Assembly: GCA_963457665.1 (NCBI GenBank)
Contig: OY735237.1
Span: 8,897,914 to 8,961,913 of the forward strand
Source: Thysanoteuthis rhombus
Lineage: Eukaryota; Mollusca; Cephalopoda; Oegopsida; Thysanoteuthidae
Reading direction: 5' to 3'
Length of the DNA: 64,000 nucleotides
The notes under the pieces are model-generated. The model had not been told where the DNA came from, did not search any database, and saw only the letters and a list, made by a program, of their open reading frames with translations. Shown here one piece after another: positions 13,268 through 24,950 of this stretch. A program made the position numbers and the translations under genes. Position 1 is the stretch's first letter. Each line of letters begins with the position of its first letter.

Positions 13268-13622
13268 TTCACAACCAATGCATCCTCCCAATAGTCACCC
13301 CTATGGAGCTGAAACATAGAAGAATCGTGGTCAACTACACATAGGGGGATCACAAGACAGTACTATATATCAAAGAGAAAATAGGAGTCCGATACTTATT
13401 AGATAACTCAAATGGCAATGGGCTGGTCATGTTGCATGAATAGCAGATAAGTGATGGACATCACAACTCACAACATGGATCCCCAGAGATCATATGCTTA
13501 ACCAAGGCAGAATACACGATAGAGAGACAAACTAGATAAGTTCAGAAAGTATTGGTTCCGTAACACCCGCGATAGAAAGATCTGGTGAATCCTGGGGAAG
13601 GTTTTTATCCAAAGATTGATTA
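13268..13622 (+). mobile_element. RTE-like 3' fragment
   Basis: The sequence aligns by eye with the other copies from CAACCAATGCATCCTCCCAA (13274) through the CAACATGGATCCCCAGAGAT block and the final GGGGAAGGTTTTTATCC. It is full of stops, has lost the poly-ATG tail, and sits inside the presumed STUB1 intron. Confidence 0.75.
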
Positions 13623-13956
13623 TAAAAGACTGATCTTGCTATTTATGGTTGTTTATTTGGACAAAAATGGCCAAATGTTGGAGCTATTGCATTCTGTCAA
13701 TTGTTTAGATTTGATTATATTACATCCGTTCAAAATACAAAACCAGTATGGTTTATTTTTATATTTGTTACCATAAATTCAAAATATAAAATCTTCTATA
13801 TTAGTTTGACTTTTTATGACCACTTCTTATTGTCATCATGATTTTATTAACTGTTTTCTATCGCAACTTTTTTGTTTAGTGACTTCTGCCCAGTAAATAG
13901 TGTTAATTGGAAAATGAACCCATATTCCTGTAGGATTTGAATTTTTGTGTCCAGAT

Positions 13957-14045
13957 GAAGTCTTGGTGGTTTCATTGGTGGATCAAGCCAGTCTGGACGG
14001 TTCTTCCCTCAAATAGGGGATATGGGTTCAAATCCCATCTGATGC
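13957..14045 (+). mobile_element. tRNA-like sequence (SINE head)
   Basis: GTGGTTTCATTGGTGGATCA is followed by GGGTTCAAATCCCATC, a near-perfect B box with T-arm stem. No intact acceptor stem. Confidence 0.6.
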
Positions 14046-14527
14046 TGATTTTTATTTCTCAATCAATGTTATTTGCTCACTGTCGGAGAGTAACTAGTCC
14101 AAGCGAAAAGTTGTGATAAAAAGCAACTAATATTAAAATGAAGGTAAAAAGTAGTCATAAAAATTCAAACAAATATTGATTTATGATACTTTATCCAATA
14201 AAAATTTTAAAAAAATGGAAAGATGTATAAAATCTTCAGTTATTGATTAAAATGTTTCGTTATTTTTAGCTAGCTATTGTCAATTGTTGTTTACATTTGT
14301 AGGAGGGTGAACAGCGTAAGATAATCTACACATTTCAGGTATAAATAATTAATCAAAACTCACTTTCATTGAACATTTATTTTGTCAAGAAACAAAACTG
14401 ATAAGTAGTACGAGTACACCATCCCTTATTCAAAATTCTGAAAGTTTAAAAGCTCTGATAAACAAAACATTTATTTCCATGGATGCTGTCTTCACATGAA
14501 GGCTTGCGTTTGGAGCATAGCTCTAGT

Positions 14528-14960
14528 TGGTCTAATTTTAGTATGAAAACAAAACTAGGTTGGTGCTTGGTCTAATTTTAGTATGGAAACAAAACTAGGT
14601 TGGTGCTTGGTCTAATTTTAGTATGGAAACAAAACTAGGTTGGTGCTTGGTCTAATTTTAGCATGAAAACAAAACTAGGTTGGTGCTTGGTCTAATTTTA
14701 GTATGGAAACAAAACTAGGTTGGTGCTTGGTCTAATTTTAGCATGAAAACAAAACTAGGTTGGTGCTTGGTCTAATTTTAGTATGAAAACAAAACTAGGT
14801 TGGTGCTTGGTCTAATTTTAGTATGGAAACAAAACTAGGTTGGTGCTTGGTCTAATTTTAGTATGGAAACAAAACTAGGTTGGTGCTTGGTCTAATTTTA
14901 GTATGGAAACAAAACTAGGTCAGCGGTAGGTCAAATTTTAGTATGAAAACATTAGGTTCG
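14528..14960 (+). repeat. 40-bp minisatellite, ten copies plus a degenerate eleventh
   Basis: TCTAATTTTA recurs exactly every 40 bp from 14531 to 14891, and a TCAAATTTTA variant sits at 14931. Units differ only at two sites (GTATG/GCATG and GAAAAC/GGAAAC). It ends about 270 bp before the STUB1 exon. Confidence 0.95.
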
Positions 14961-15228
14961 TATTTAGTCAAAAACTTGGTTGAACTGTATAGTTTTATAT
15001 CAAGGCAAAAAATCTCACTGAAACCTAAAATATAAGTCTTGCATACAATCTAGAAGTATTAATTGAGAAACAAGACAAAAAAAAACCAAGAAATTTGACG
15101 CTTTTACTTTTGTCTTTGTATCATCGACTGTATTTTTATCAACCACTAGATTTTGAGCTTTTTTGCATTTTTTTGAAAATCTCATTTTCCCCAGTTGCTA
15201 ATTGTTTTTTGTTTTTTCTCTTATACAG

Positions 15229-15354
15229 AGAGTTGGACATTTTGATCCAGTCACCCGCACAACACTGACAGAAGACAATCTCATTCCAAATCTGGCCATG
15301 AAAGAAGTTATTGATGCGTTCCTTGAAGAGAATCCCTGGGGAGAGGATTACTGA
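15229..15354 (+). CDS. STUB1: STUB1/CHIP E3 ubiquitin ligase, last coding exon
   Basis: This is the terminal coding exon of CHIP, the cytosolic co-chaperone and E3 ubiquitin ligase that binds Hsp70/Hsp90 through TPR repeats and ubiquitinates clients through a C-terminal U-box. Seen: a T-rich tract and the acceptor TTATACAG end at 15228. Then 41 codons follow in phase 0, starting [10 protein letters not shown], containing [14 protein letters not shown], and ending EENPWGEDY before TGA (15352-15354). Known from the family: animal CHIP proteins end in this same second half of the U-box (HFDPVTR and LIPN are invariant-like) and in a W..DY tail, so the exon looks intact and complete at its 3' end. 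The TPR domain, the coiled coil and the first U-box half are not recognisable upstream in this window. Codon use is less AT-biased than the flanks, as expected for a real exon. Family identity is near certain; orthology rather than a recent paralogue is inferred. Confidence 0.93.
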   Translation, partial: RVGHFDPVTRTTLTEDNLIPNLAMKEVIDAFLEENPWGEDY

Positions 15355-15490
15355 CCGTACTTTTGGGAACTTCTGGGCACCACTCTACCAACACCACCAC
15401 CACCACCACCACCAAAATATTACAGACCACTACTAAGCATATGACAGGCAGTTGAAATGAATAAAAATAAACAATGTGAAAAAGTAGTGT
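15355..15490 (+). other. STUB1: STUB1 proximal 3' UTR
   Basis: This sequence directly follows the STUB1 stop codon. It contains a short (ACC)n run at about 15388-15412. It carries polyadenylation hexamers about 105 nt after the stop, so a short 3' UTR is likely. Further AATAAA hexamers near 16085 and 16113 would allow a longer transcript. The cleavage site cannot be placed by eye. Confidence 0.6.
15460..15471 (+). terminator. overlapping AATAAA polyadenylation signals of STUB1
   Basis: Two canonical AATAAA hexamers lie at 15460-15465 and 15466-15471, about 105 nt after the STUB1 stop. T-rich sequence follows further downstream. Confidence 0.6.
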
Positions 15491-16124
15491 GAATATTTTG
15501 GGAGAGGTAAAAAGCGTAAAAACATTTGGGAAGAGAAAAATTCCTTTTGAAAAAAATCATAAATGTTTTTTTTTCCCAGGTATTTTACACTTGAATATTC
15601 CTTTTCTGTGGCTGAGGATAAAATAAAACCCACAAAAAATATTACAAGGGAAAAGGCATGGGGGTCGTACTCACAAAATTCCACCATTGTGCTCTTGGTA
15701 AGTAAATAAGGTCATAAATATTTTCTTGACCTCATATTTTGAATATACTTTTTCTTGTTTATGCTGCTGTTTTTAATTGTTAAAGCAAATAAATAGCACA
15801 AACAATTTTTATAATGAGAGCATAAAAAGAAAGATTTTTAAAATTGGAAGAAGACGAGTTTTTCCTGATTGGTAAAAAGGCTATGTAATCTTGTTGCGAA
15901 GAGTAACATATTTCATTTATTTTCAGTTTCGACTTTAGAGATGTTTTTTCTGTTTTTCCATTCTGGCCATCATGGATTATGGTTTCAATATTGTTTAATT
16001 GCATCAAGAAAAATCATTTTCTGTTCTATTGCGAAAATATTTTGATCTTAAAAATAAGTTTCCAAAGTATAAAGTCATGTTGAGAAAATAAACCTTCATG
16101 AAAAGAGTGAAATAAATCATGTTA

Positions 16125-16260
16125 CCGTATATTCTTCAATATAAGTCGACAGAGTATAAGAAAGTATTAAGGTAGAAAAGCCATGTGAGTTGGACGACTC
16201 AAATATAAGTGAAACCCGGAGCCAAAATCATGGCATTAGAATACACCGCCTTTGAAAGAA
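16125..16260 (+). mobile_element. possible MITE fragment
   Basis: ACCGTATATTCTTCAATATAAGTCGACAG followed by GACGACTCAAATATAAGTG has the paired 'ATATAAGTCGA' signature often seen at MITE ends in marine animals. Target duplication not visible. Confidence 0.3.
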
Positions 16261-17124
16261 ATAAATAAAGCAAAATAAACTTGCAAGTTAGCTCCATATT
16301 TCTCATTGAATACTCACTAAATATAGAGAAATGATAACTTGTAAATGTCATCTTTTATTTATTCAAAAATTAACAAAGAAGAATAACTGACCAATATAAA
16401 AGCAGTTTGCTCAAAATCCACTGAAGTCTTCTTCATCAGACTTGAAAAACTGCCAAGACTGTTCTTCTGTGATGAGGGTCATCATCTTATTTTGAGTCCT
16501 TTATTCCTGAAACTTGGTCAGCAGGTTCTTGCAACAAGATGTCATCTGTTCCACCCATGGCAGATTCCACGTTCCTTTAAAGCTGTGTTGGACCATTGTA
16601 ATCACTCACTTGGACAATTGTCCATTATGAAGTTTTATCCTTTCTTTGTGACTGACTGGGTTCTAAGTCGAAGTGATAATTTTAGGTAACTCTTTAGATG
16701 GAAAAAAATTTGACTCATATTGAAAAACATACGGTGTAATACATATATATATATATACATGTTGATCACTTTGGGACAGGGTCCTTTAGCTAACAATAAC
16801 TTGCTGATAACATTAAGTGAAGAATATATAGAGGAAGCTGCTTATTTTGATCACTCCAAATAAAATGATTGTGACTGACTAATTATAATAATAGTGATTG
16901 TGATTATAATAAGCAGCTTTCTCTCTGTACAGTTCTGGTCACCATAATTGGCAACCTTTGAAATTTTTGTATAACCTGTGCAATATCTTCAGAAATAAAT
17001 GGAAATCTACCAAATTTGTATCATCAGAATGTTTTGATAGGATGTCCGAAGTATTTTACATGTTGCAATTTCAAAGGAGAAATTGAAAGTATGACCTGGA
17101 CAGTAATAAAGGCACCTTTCCTTG

Positions 17125-18030
17125 ATACTTGGTTGTTAACCCTTTAACATTGATGAATGCCTCCAAATATATCTTGTAGCCATCTATAAGTTTCTTGCGG
17201 CTGGCAGTCTCTCTGACATTTCCTTTGCAATTTGTTCAGGCTCTTGAATGTTTCCAGGATTCATTTTTCCAATGGTTGCTTTCCACTCTCTCCTAAGATT
17301 TTCTACAGGATTGATATCAGTACTTGTTGCTGACAAGTTTATTTTTTCCTCTTCAAACATTCTTGGGTGCTTTTGGGTGTATATTTTAGGTTTTAATCAT
17401 ACTGGAGCACCCATGATCTTCAACCAATCTTAGTTTTCTCACACGGATTGCGTATGTTGCCCTTGTTTCATGATTTCTCTGATATGGTCAAGGCCTCCAG
17501 TACCTAAGGCAGCAATGCAACCAAACAACATAATGCATCCTCTACCATGGTTAGCTGTTGGCAGGGTTTTCATTTCCTTTATAAGCTTTCATCACATATA
17601 AACAAATCGTCTGTCCGCAGAACATTTGCTGGTTTGTCCAGGCACTCTCTGGCAGAAATAAGTCTTTTTTTACTTTTATCAGCAGTTAGGTTTTCCTTTA
17701 CCCACAAAGCCTTTCATGGTCTAGTGTGTGGCATAGTGCACTTTGAAACTCTTACTCCAGGTCAGCTTTTAGCTCTTCAGATATTTTACATAGTGTTTTT
17801 CCATGGCTTGCACTTTCACCTTCAAAGACTTGTCAATTTTCATCTTTCCTATACATCCAGGGAGGTTCTTGTCAGGTGTTTGCTTAGCAAACTTCTCAAT
17901 AACTTTGCACACTGTTGAAACAGTGATTCCGAGGTCTTAAAAGATTATCTTCTACCCTTTAAGGGTCTTGTGTCTCGTGATGATAGTAGATTATATTCTC
18001 CAACAGCTCGCTTGTCTTCACTGTTGTGAA
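17125..18030 (-). pseudogene. Tc1-like (Tc1/mariner superfamily) transposase remnant
   Basis: The minus strand encodes the parts of a Tc1-type cut-and-paste transposase in order, broken by several stops and frameshifts. Near 17930 is a helix-turn-helix-like segment (LGITVSTVCKVIEKF). Further on is a middle segment with REKxKKRLxFARE-like spacing (around 17650-17720). Near 17280-17320 is INPVENLRREWK, the equivalent of the catalytic DxNPIENxW region. Near 17130-17190 is the usual C-terminal tail (GYKIYLEAFINVKGLTTKY). The element once moved DNA at TA targets; this copy cannot make a functional enzyme. The outer inverted repeats are not clear. A 25-bp tandem motif (TTTATCACAGGTGAGT) at about 18087-18130 and a small inverted repeat at 16830-16922 may belong to its ends. 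Confidence 0.75.
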
Positions 18031-19559
18031 AAAGGAACGGAATAATAAGTGGCTTTTTTAAGCAATAAAGTCATGTGGGCACTGACAATTTATCACAGGT
18101 GAGTTTAATTTCCAATTTATCACAGGTGAGTCAAATGTAATTATTTTTTACAAACTGATTTGAAGGGTACCATTACATGTGTCATGGCAATCTCTCAGTT
18201 CTTAATAGTTTTTTTCCCATAATACTTTTTAACATCGTTACTGAATCACCACAGCCACGTTCACCGACCAAACAATAACAAAAATATGTCGGTTAGGTAT
18301 TCTTCCTTTTTCACTTGTCTGTCTGTGTATCTGTTCCAGTGCTCCAGGTCACGTTTTTTGGCATAGAGCCTTGAAAATCTACATTCTATTACAGTAGCTA
18401 CCTTTTAAATACGGCCTTCTCATTTTCTTAAAAGTTTATCTTTTTTTCACTTGTTTTCAGGGAGATGCTTGATTTACAATGATAATCCATTGTTAAATGG
18501 ACACCTTTATTTTGCCACTGCCATAATGCGACATTCATGACATTTAGGCATTTGTGGAAAGGTTTGGTTGGAATGAGAGTGAAAGTGTACGTCTAATTTT
18601 TTTATTTTCAAATATCAAAATCACATCTTTTTATCCTATTGGTTCTGAAATACTTGTTCCAATTTGAAAATGACAATGCTGGTTGGTTGCATGTTGGTAG
18701 TTTGGATCTTACCAATCCAATGTATTGCCCTATGTAACCTTGTATCACTGTCAGGATAGTTGGGATGGGGAAGTGAAGTCTAAGATGACAGAATGGGGAA
18801 TAGTTTAAAAAAATGAAGCAACTAGGCTACGGTGATTCATTTTTAGGCTGAGGTGGCAGTATTGTTTTATTTGTTGTTCTTTACCAAAGATGAGCAAGGG
18901 TATATTTTTTTTTCCATAAGGTGTACTTAAATTTCATGGGTACTCTGATGGTGACCAGAACAGTAGGTATGTTTGTGTATGTATGAAATTATATATATAT
19001 ATTCTGTAGAACCATTATTACGCGGCTCGATATAATGCAGAATCACTTCTAACACAGGTTTAGCATTGACCCCATTTTTCAAAATGTTAAATTTGACCGT
19101 CAAAATGATAGCTAGATACAAATATAAAAAGAAAACTACAGAATCGGGTTACACCAACTGTAAAAAGGAAATAAACTAGACCAAAACATTTCAGTAATCA
19201 ATAAATGAAACTCGTCACCCTTTCCATTTCATCAGCTGCTAAGAAGATTACTTATGTACTATCAAACTCCTACTCTAAACACTCACCACATATGTATCTT
19301 TTGTTAAAATGTAACCTTCTGGTGAGGTGTCACGATTTTAAATATTTATATTTATTTCTGTCTTCTTGCCAAACTAGTCTCACTGTACTCCCACCCTGGT
19401 TCCCTCTTCATTTCAGCTCAAATTACGAGGGTCAGTCTTGAAGAAGTTGGAGGAGGGGGTCAAAGTTTGTAAAAATGGAAAATTTGTTACATCACAAACT
19501 CATTTATAATGCTGTAGAAAATTAAAGACTCCCACTTCTGTGTTAAAACAGGTCTATAA
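18031..19559. other. sequence 5' to the Tc1-like remnant, no gene
   Basis: Probably includes the untranslated end of the Tc1-like element up to about 18.3 kb. Nothing else is recognised. Confidence 0.4.
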
Positions 19560-19860
19560 TGTATTTATGGTACATGGATAGTGTAATGTTTATCAATAAG
19601 GTCCTGGGTTCGATTCCTGGTATTAGCGAAGTGTGTGGAAACCTCTTCATTAGGACAAATTTTCCTTCGTACTCAGCAGCTAACTTAGTACACTCTAAGC
19701 TGTGTGATAAGAGTAAAGGTATCTCTTTTGTGGACTTGCATCCAGCCAAAGGGTAGTCATAAAATCTTGTAAGTATAGAGTCCTGATCTTGACCAGACTT
19801 GCAATAAAGACTGGAACTTCATCACCGCCCATCGTACTCCGCTCGGACTGCAGATGATAT
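19560..19860 (+). mobile_element. tRNA-Val-derived SINE
   Basis: The head has a Pol III B box (GGGTTCGATTCCTGG at about 19606-19620) and a degenerate A box. The body (GACAAATTTTCCTTCGTACT, CAGCAGCTAACTTAGTACAC, GTGTGATAAGAGTAAAGG) is shared with the copies at 25.7 kb and 38.1 kb. Confidence 0.75.
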
Positions 19861-20734
19861 ACAAAAAAGTGCATTGGCTATCCTGTTTTCTCATCCAGCA
19901 TTACAGCCGATTTTTTCAGCTGAACCCATCTGGCTTCTCGACCCTCTAGCTTTTCATTCAACCATTACCTTGCTCCCTAGCTGTTTTATTGAATCTATAT
20001 TTACAGGCTCCAGCCAACAGCATCGGTCATTGTTGGCACTTTGTCAAGCTCCTACTATTGAGTTTTGACTTTATTTTCGTATATAACAACGTTGACGTTG
20101 ACCACACCAAAAACCAGTGACCTCATGCAGGAATAACGGTGACGCATTAATGTACACAAAAACTGATGATGAATCCTCTTCCACTCCTATAGCCGAACTC
20201 AGGGCAACTTGTTTTGTTGGTGTTCACAAATCGCATTCACAGGAACTACTAATAAAGGAGTTGAAATGGGACATAGTTTGTGAATAATATTGTATCGAAA
20301 AAGTGAATTCTGTTTTGTTCATCTTTTAGATTTTAATGAAGATGGGAGTTTGACCTCAGCACAGCCAAGCTTGTTTTTCATGCATTGGTTTTAAACTATT
20401 TAACAATGTGCCCTGAGGAAATCAAGACAAATTTGAAAGATTTTACAAAAATTAAAAAGAGTACAATTTGGGTGTTTTATCTATCTTACAAATATATTAG
20501 TAACAGGTATATGTTTGTTTATCTGTTACACTATAAACAGTACCTAAACATGGGTGCTGCCCAAACAAATTTGGCATGCCTACCCAATGGACCTGGGTGT
20601 TGTAACAGTTTTGAGAAAAATATTTTTTAGAAGGGGATTCTGTTTACAATGTAACTATAATGCCAAAGTGAAACCTACTTTCTACCTATTTATATATCTT
20701 CCTATTTCATATGTTAATAGATAATTCTTTAAGG
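19861..20734. other. no gene recognised
   Basis: 19870-20230 is somewhat richer in C and G and may be a decayed repeat; it does not match anything else in the window. Confidence 0.35.
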
Positions 20735-21060
20735 GGCTTAAAGTGGAGGGAAGCCCACCGTTAAAGGGATCAGAAGTGAAGATACTTTTTCCTCTCTGTA
20801 AAGGGTCGAAAGGGATGAGAAACTTTTTGCTCTTTTAAAATGTAGAAATTGAAGGGAGACTTTCCCCCCCCCCCATCCTAAGGAATCAACAATGAAGGGA
20901 GTTGCCTTCTTTATATGATCAAAAGAAAATGGATACTTTTGCTTCCCTTTGAAGGGTCAGAATGAAGGAGGGGGGCTTTCTTCCCCTTTAAGGTACTAGA
21001 AGTGAACAAGAGGCTTTCTCCCTCTTTTTGAGGGGTCAAAAGTTAAGATGATTCTTTCCT
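20735..21060 (+). repeat. degenerate tandem repeat of about 45-60 bp units
   Basis: Units of the type AAGGGTCAGAAGTGAAG followed by G-rich and C-rich CTTTCTCCC recur about six times with heavy divergence. Confidence 0.6.
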
Positions 21061-21216
21061 AAATTAAAATCAAATTAAAAAGTTTTGAGAGAATAAAAGT
21101 AGTTTCAAACGTTTTAGAGCTCTATTTATAACGTTACAAAAATGCAAAACTGGGACCTTTTTTCTGTTCAGTGTATATGCTTATATTGTGGATGTGAAGC
21201 GATCCAACTAAATGTA

Positions 21217-21625
21217 GATAAAAATGACAAGTGGAAGGTGAAGAGAAAAACTCTAGAGATAGGTGTTACATCACAAAATTTTCCACTGTTTTATGGATGC
21301 ATTTCCACAAGGGCCAGCCATCTTTTTCAAAGAAAAAAAATATTTGCTGCTGTTCACAGAAAAAATTTTCTGTTTATGTTTCTTTCTTTTCTTTGACATC
21401 AAACATGTAAACAGCAATTTCTTTTTCTGTGAACTGCTGCAAATATTTTTTCTCTGAAAAAGATGGCTGGTCCCTGTCAATAGGCATTGAAATACGCCTG
21501 CAGAATTAAAAAAATTGAGATGTAACATCAAAATGCATTGAAATACGCCTGCAGAATAAAAAAAATTGAGATGTATCACTTATCTCTTGAGTTTTCACTT
21601 TACCTTCCAATGGTCATTTTCTTAT
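21217..21625. repeat. 400-bp imperfect palindrome (fold-back element)
   Basis: The left arm (from AAAATGACAAGTGGAAGGT, through GCCAGCCATCTTTTTCAAAG) pairs with the right arm (GATGGCTGG at about 21463 to ACCTTCCAATGGTCATTTT at 21622). The right arm contains an extra direct duplication of GCATTGAAATACGCCTGCAG (21484 and 21535). Confidence 0.75.
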
Positions 21626-21689
21626 ATATAAAATATTATATTACTATCTGAATAACACATCAGTGCTGAGATCAAGATTATCAATCAGA

Positions 21690-21872
21690 AAAATTCACAC
21701 AGAATACCATTATATCTAATTCTGTGTAAAACATGAATCCCACTGAGAAACTTATCTGTTAATGTAATTCATGTGAGTTATATATTTAGAAATAATTGAC
21801 TGAAATGACAAATTTGGGGATTCATTTCATATATATAGTGTTTAAAGCTGTAAAGCTTTCTAGACACATACA
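21690..21872 (+). repeat. family-G direct repeat, copy 1
   Basis: ATATCTAATTCTGTGTAAAACAT, TTGACTGAAATGACA and GTGTTTAAAGCTGTAAAGCT also occur at 23300-23452. Confidence 0.6.
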
Positions 21873-21965
21873 GTAGTCCCCCTTTAATGTGGTAGTTGGG
21901 GGTCTATGAAAGTGATCCGCATTATAAATGAACTGTGGATAATGGCAGGATGAGTATGGGTCATA
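21868..21965 (+). mobile_element. possible Tigger/pogo-type terminal repeat
   Basis: ACAGTAGTCCCCCTTTAATG, then GGGGGTCTATGAAAGTGATC, resembles the CAGTxGTCCCCC...CCGCGG..TCC termini of Tigger-like elements. No partner end found. Confidence 0.35.
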
Positions 21966-23279
21966 ATAAAGTGTGGGGAGATAGTAGGTGAAAGACGGTA
22001 AACATTGTCTATTGTAAAAAGAAAAAAATGAGCTAGATTGAACAAATAAAAGACATTTTTTAATTTTTATTTATTCATTAAATAATACCACCAATAGCTA
22101 CAATATATTACAAAGTATACCAAATTTCAGTAATTGAAAACAAAATGTTTACTTCAATGACTTTCCGTATGAAGTGGACTAAGTATAATTTTTCTCTTCC
22201 TGTACGACAACTTGAATATTCTGCATAAAGTATTAATGGGCAAACTTCTATGATCAGAACTTTAAAGATTTGTTAAAAAACCATTAAGGGGTCAGAGTAG
22301 AATCCCTTCTTATATAATTTCTCAGAACAAATAGTTAATTAATCTGTTTACTCACTTATTATCACGGTTAATTGGAACTCTTCAGTCATGGAGGGTTGTT
22401 TATGAAAACCAATCAGAAGTTGATGAGGAGTGTTAAACAGGTTTCACTGGTGAATTAAGGTGTTGCTTTCATCAAAAACTCAAAGAAATTGTGTGTAAAA
22501 CACGATGTAATTACATGTTAATTTATTGCAAATTGAATAAATTTGATATTTTAGTCATATTAAATTAGTCTTTTGACGAACATCTGTTTTTATCTGTGGT
22601 ATTCCGGACAAGTAGGGGATAGTATAAGTGAAAATGTTGGGGTCCACCAAGGTTGCCAATTTAGATGTGATATTTTTCAATTTTGGATGTCACTCTCAAA
22701 TTCAGAAAATTAAACAAAAAATGTTTCAATTGGCAACACAGGATTTCAACCCCCCACCCCCAAATTTTAACATCAAAGTATCATCAGCTCTGAACTTACA
22801 AATTAAAAAAAAAAAAAACAAAAACAAACAAGCCCCCAAAACATCTGAATTGTCAACCCTGGGTCCACCATACTCTTGCTTTGTATTGAAAACCATGCTA
22901 TTCGAGGGGATGTCTCTGCTGTAATATGCAAGAACCTAGTAAGTCAATTTTGGATTGAAAATCAGTTAAACTCATATTGAGGCTTAATAGGTTGTACCCT
23001 TTTTTTTCTATTTTTTTTTTTTTTCATATTAAGGCGTGAAAAACTCATCTTTATTGAGAGATTTTATCTTTGAGAAAAGAACTTTGTTAGTCTATTGTTC
23101 TCAATGCTAAAGCCCAACAGTTTTCACTTGTTTTCTCAAAATTGACCCCAACACTAGGTTTTACCATATTACAGGAGATTTATATGTATGCATGTATATG
23201 TATTGATTTACACTGTTTGGGAGCTATGTTGATATGACTGTTTTGTTTTTAAATCCCTGAAGCAGTTACATAGTAAAGA

Positions 23280-23451
23280 GAAAAAGATTGCACATAGCAA
23301 CATAATATCTAATTCTATGTAAAACATAAACCCATTTAAAGACTTACATAGATTGCATTAATAGATATTTGGAAATGTTTGACTGAAATGACATAATTTT
23401 AAAAGAAATTGTATCAAGTGTTTAAAGCTGTAAAGCTTCCTAGACACTCTA

Positions 23452-23454
<3 letters not shown>
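23280..23454 (+). repeat. family-G direct repeat, copy 2
   Basis: Partner of 21690-21872. It ends against a (TA)n tract. Confidence 0.6.

Positions 23455-23455
<1 letters not shown>

Positions 23456-23496
<41 letters not shown>
23456..23496 (+). repeat. (TA)n microsatellite
   Basis: About 20 uninterrupted TA units at the end of a family-G repeat. Confidence 0.95.
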
Positions 23497-23498
<2 letters not shown>

Positions 23499-24342
23499 CT
23501 TAACTGCTTTAAAGACATTTTAAAAAAATTTTTCAAAGTATCTTTGTGTTTGTTTGATCACTTATTTCCCAATATTTGTTAATGTAATTTTTTTTCAGTG
23601 TTTTTCTTTAATGTTTTATATATACACATATGCATAATATTGTTGCCGGAAACAACTTCGAATTTCATTTTCTAACTAAAACTGCAAAAACCATTTACTC
23701 TCTACCTTTGCAATACATAAATACCAAGTTTTGATCTCTAAATTTCAATCAGAAACATCTGAATACCACCATCACCCCCTTTTCTTCTCTGGTTGTTATT
23801 TGCACAAAACTATCCCAAGGAGTTCGGTTTTCTGAAGCCATCTTCTGCTTGACTCTTAAATTCATGGAACATTTGAAACTGCTCTGTACACAGTGGAACT
23901 CTTCAATGAATAGAATTTTTGAAAAAATGGAACTCCTCTGTGAATTGAATTGAATAAATGAATAAATAAAAGGATTTACCTATGAGTGCAATGGAAGTAA
24001 CTTTGATCGGATGTTATTACCCTTGATGTAAGATTCAAATTTTCAAATATGTATTTTATTCAAGATCCCAATTTTCCTTGGGGATCTATAGATGTCCACT
24101 GCCGCATCCGAAAGCAGTTGTAAAGGATTTACATCTGCAACAAGATTTTATACCATTTGGGTGTTGTAGATTTTACAAGTAAATGATTATAAAATATGAG
24201 AAGAAAGGAAAGGGATTTGAGCAAAGGCTGATCTTGTATCTCTTACTTTTTTTTTTTTTTTTTTGAGACCCAGGCATGAAGCAGTCTACCTTTTACTAAA
24301 AGGATTGGTCACTATTTGCTACTTTTACAATTGAAAGATGAT

Positions 24343-24950
24343 GCCAATCAGATCTATGACTTGTTTTTGTTTTTTGTGAAACAATCACCGCTGCTGCCTA
24401 CATTTGGTCACATAAGTCTTACTCTCTTCAACCAGTTATAAAAAGAAGTTAGAAATTGTTTTTGTTGGGGTTTTTTTTCAATCTTGCCAGAATAAAATCT
24501 CTGGCTTCTAAACTAACACGCAGACACAAAGCTAAAACAGACAAACACACTCTAGCTGCTGCCCACATTCAGTCACATAAGTCTTACTCTCTTTAATCAG
24601 CTTTGAAGAGAGTATATATGTTTCCACCATAACTCTTTGATAGGAACAAACAAATATACATACATACAAACCAATTTGGTGACACTGGTATTTATATTTA
24701 TAAATTATTTATATGAAACTAACAAATGCAAATGGCTTCATTTTCCATTGTTTTAGTCCATCCTACAAAAACACATCTGTATCAGCAGGATTATAGGATG
24801 TTGAGTTGTTGAAATCATGAACTACCCTGAAGGTTAAGTTGAAGTGTGTGGGTATTGTCAAATTTTAAATATGTATGAAATGAAAAGTATTAGACATTTT
24901 TGTCGAAGAGTTCACAGGAAGACAAATTTGCATGGTACAGCCACAAATAC
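24343..24950 (+). repeat. family-F dispersed repeat, copy 1 (about 600 bp)
   Basis: Matches 31573-32188 along its whole length, for example TTTGGTGACACTGGTATT, TTCATTTTCCATTGTTTTAG and AAAGTATTAGACATTTTTGT. It contains an internal repeat of the GCTGCTGCC...CACATAAGTCTTACTCTC segment. No coding potential seen. Confidence 0.75.

Larger units (their letters stand above)
1..15228 (+). other. probable last intron of STUB1 (at least 15 kb)
   Basis: Reading all frames for the conserved U-box and TPR motifs of CHIP (for example DYLCGKISFE or the TPR-linker) gave nothing recognisable upstream of 15229. The penultimate exon therefore probably lies beyond the left edge. This stretch is mostly AT-rich unique sequence interrupted by the repeats listed separately. 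A diverged exon in it could have been missed. Confidence 0.5.

Noticed and set aside
14528-14960. Regular repeats that could suggest a CRISPR array
   Set aside because: The 40-bp units are head-to-tail with no unique spacers, in eukaryotic intronic sequence. It is a minisatellite.
17248-17918. Plus-strand frames of 61 and 123 codons
   Set aside because: They lie opposite the minus-strand Tc1-like transposase remnant, which explains them.
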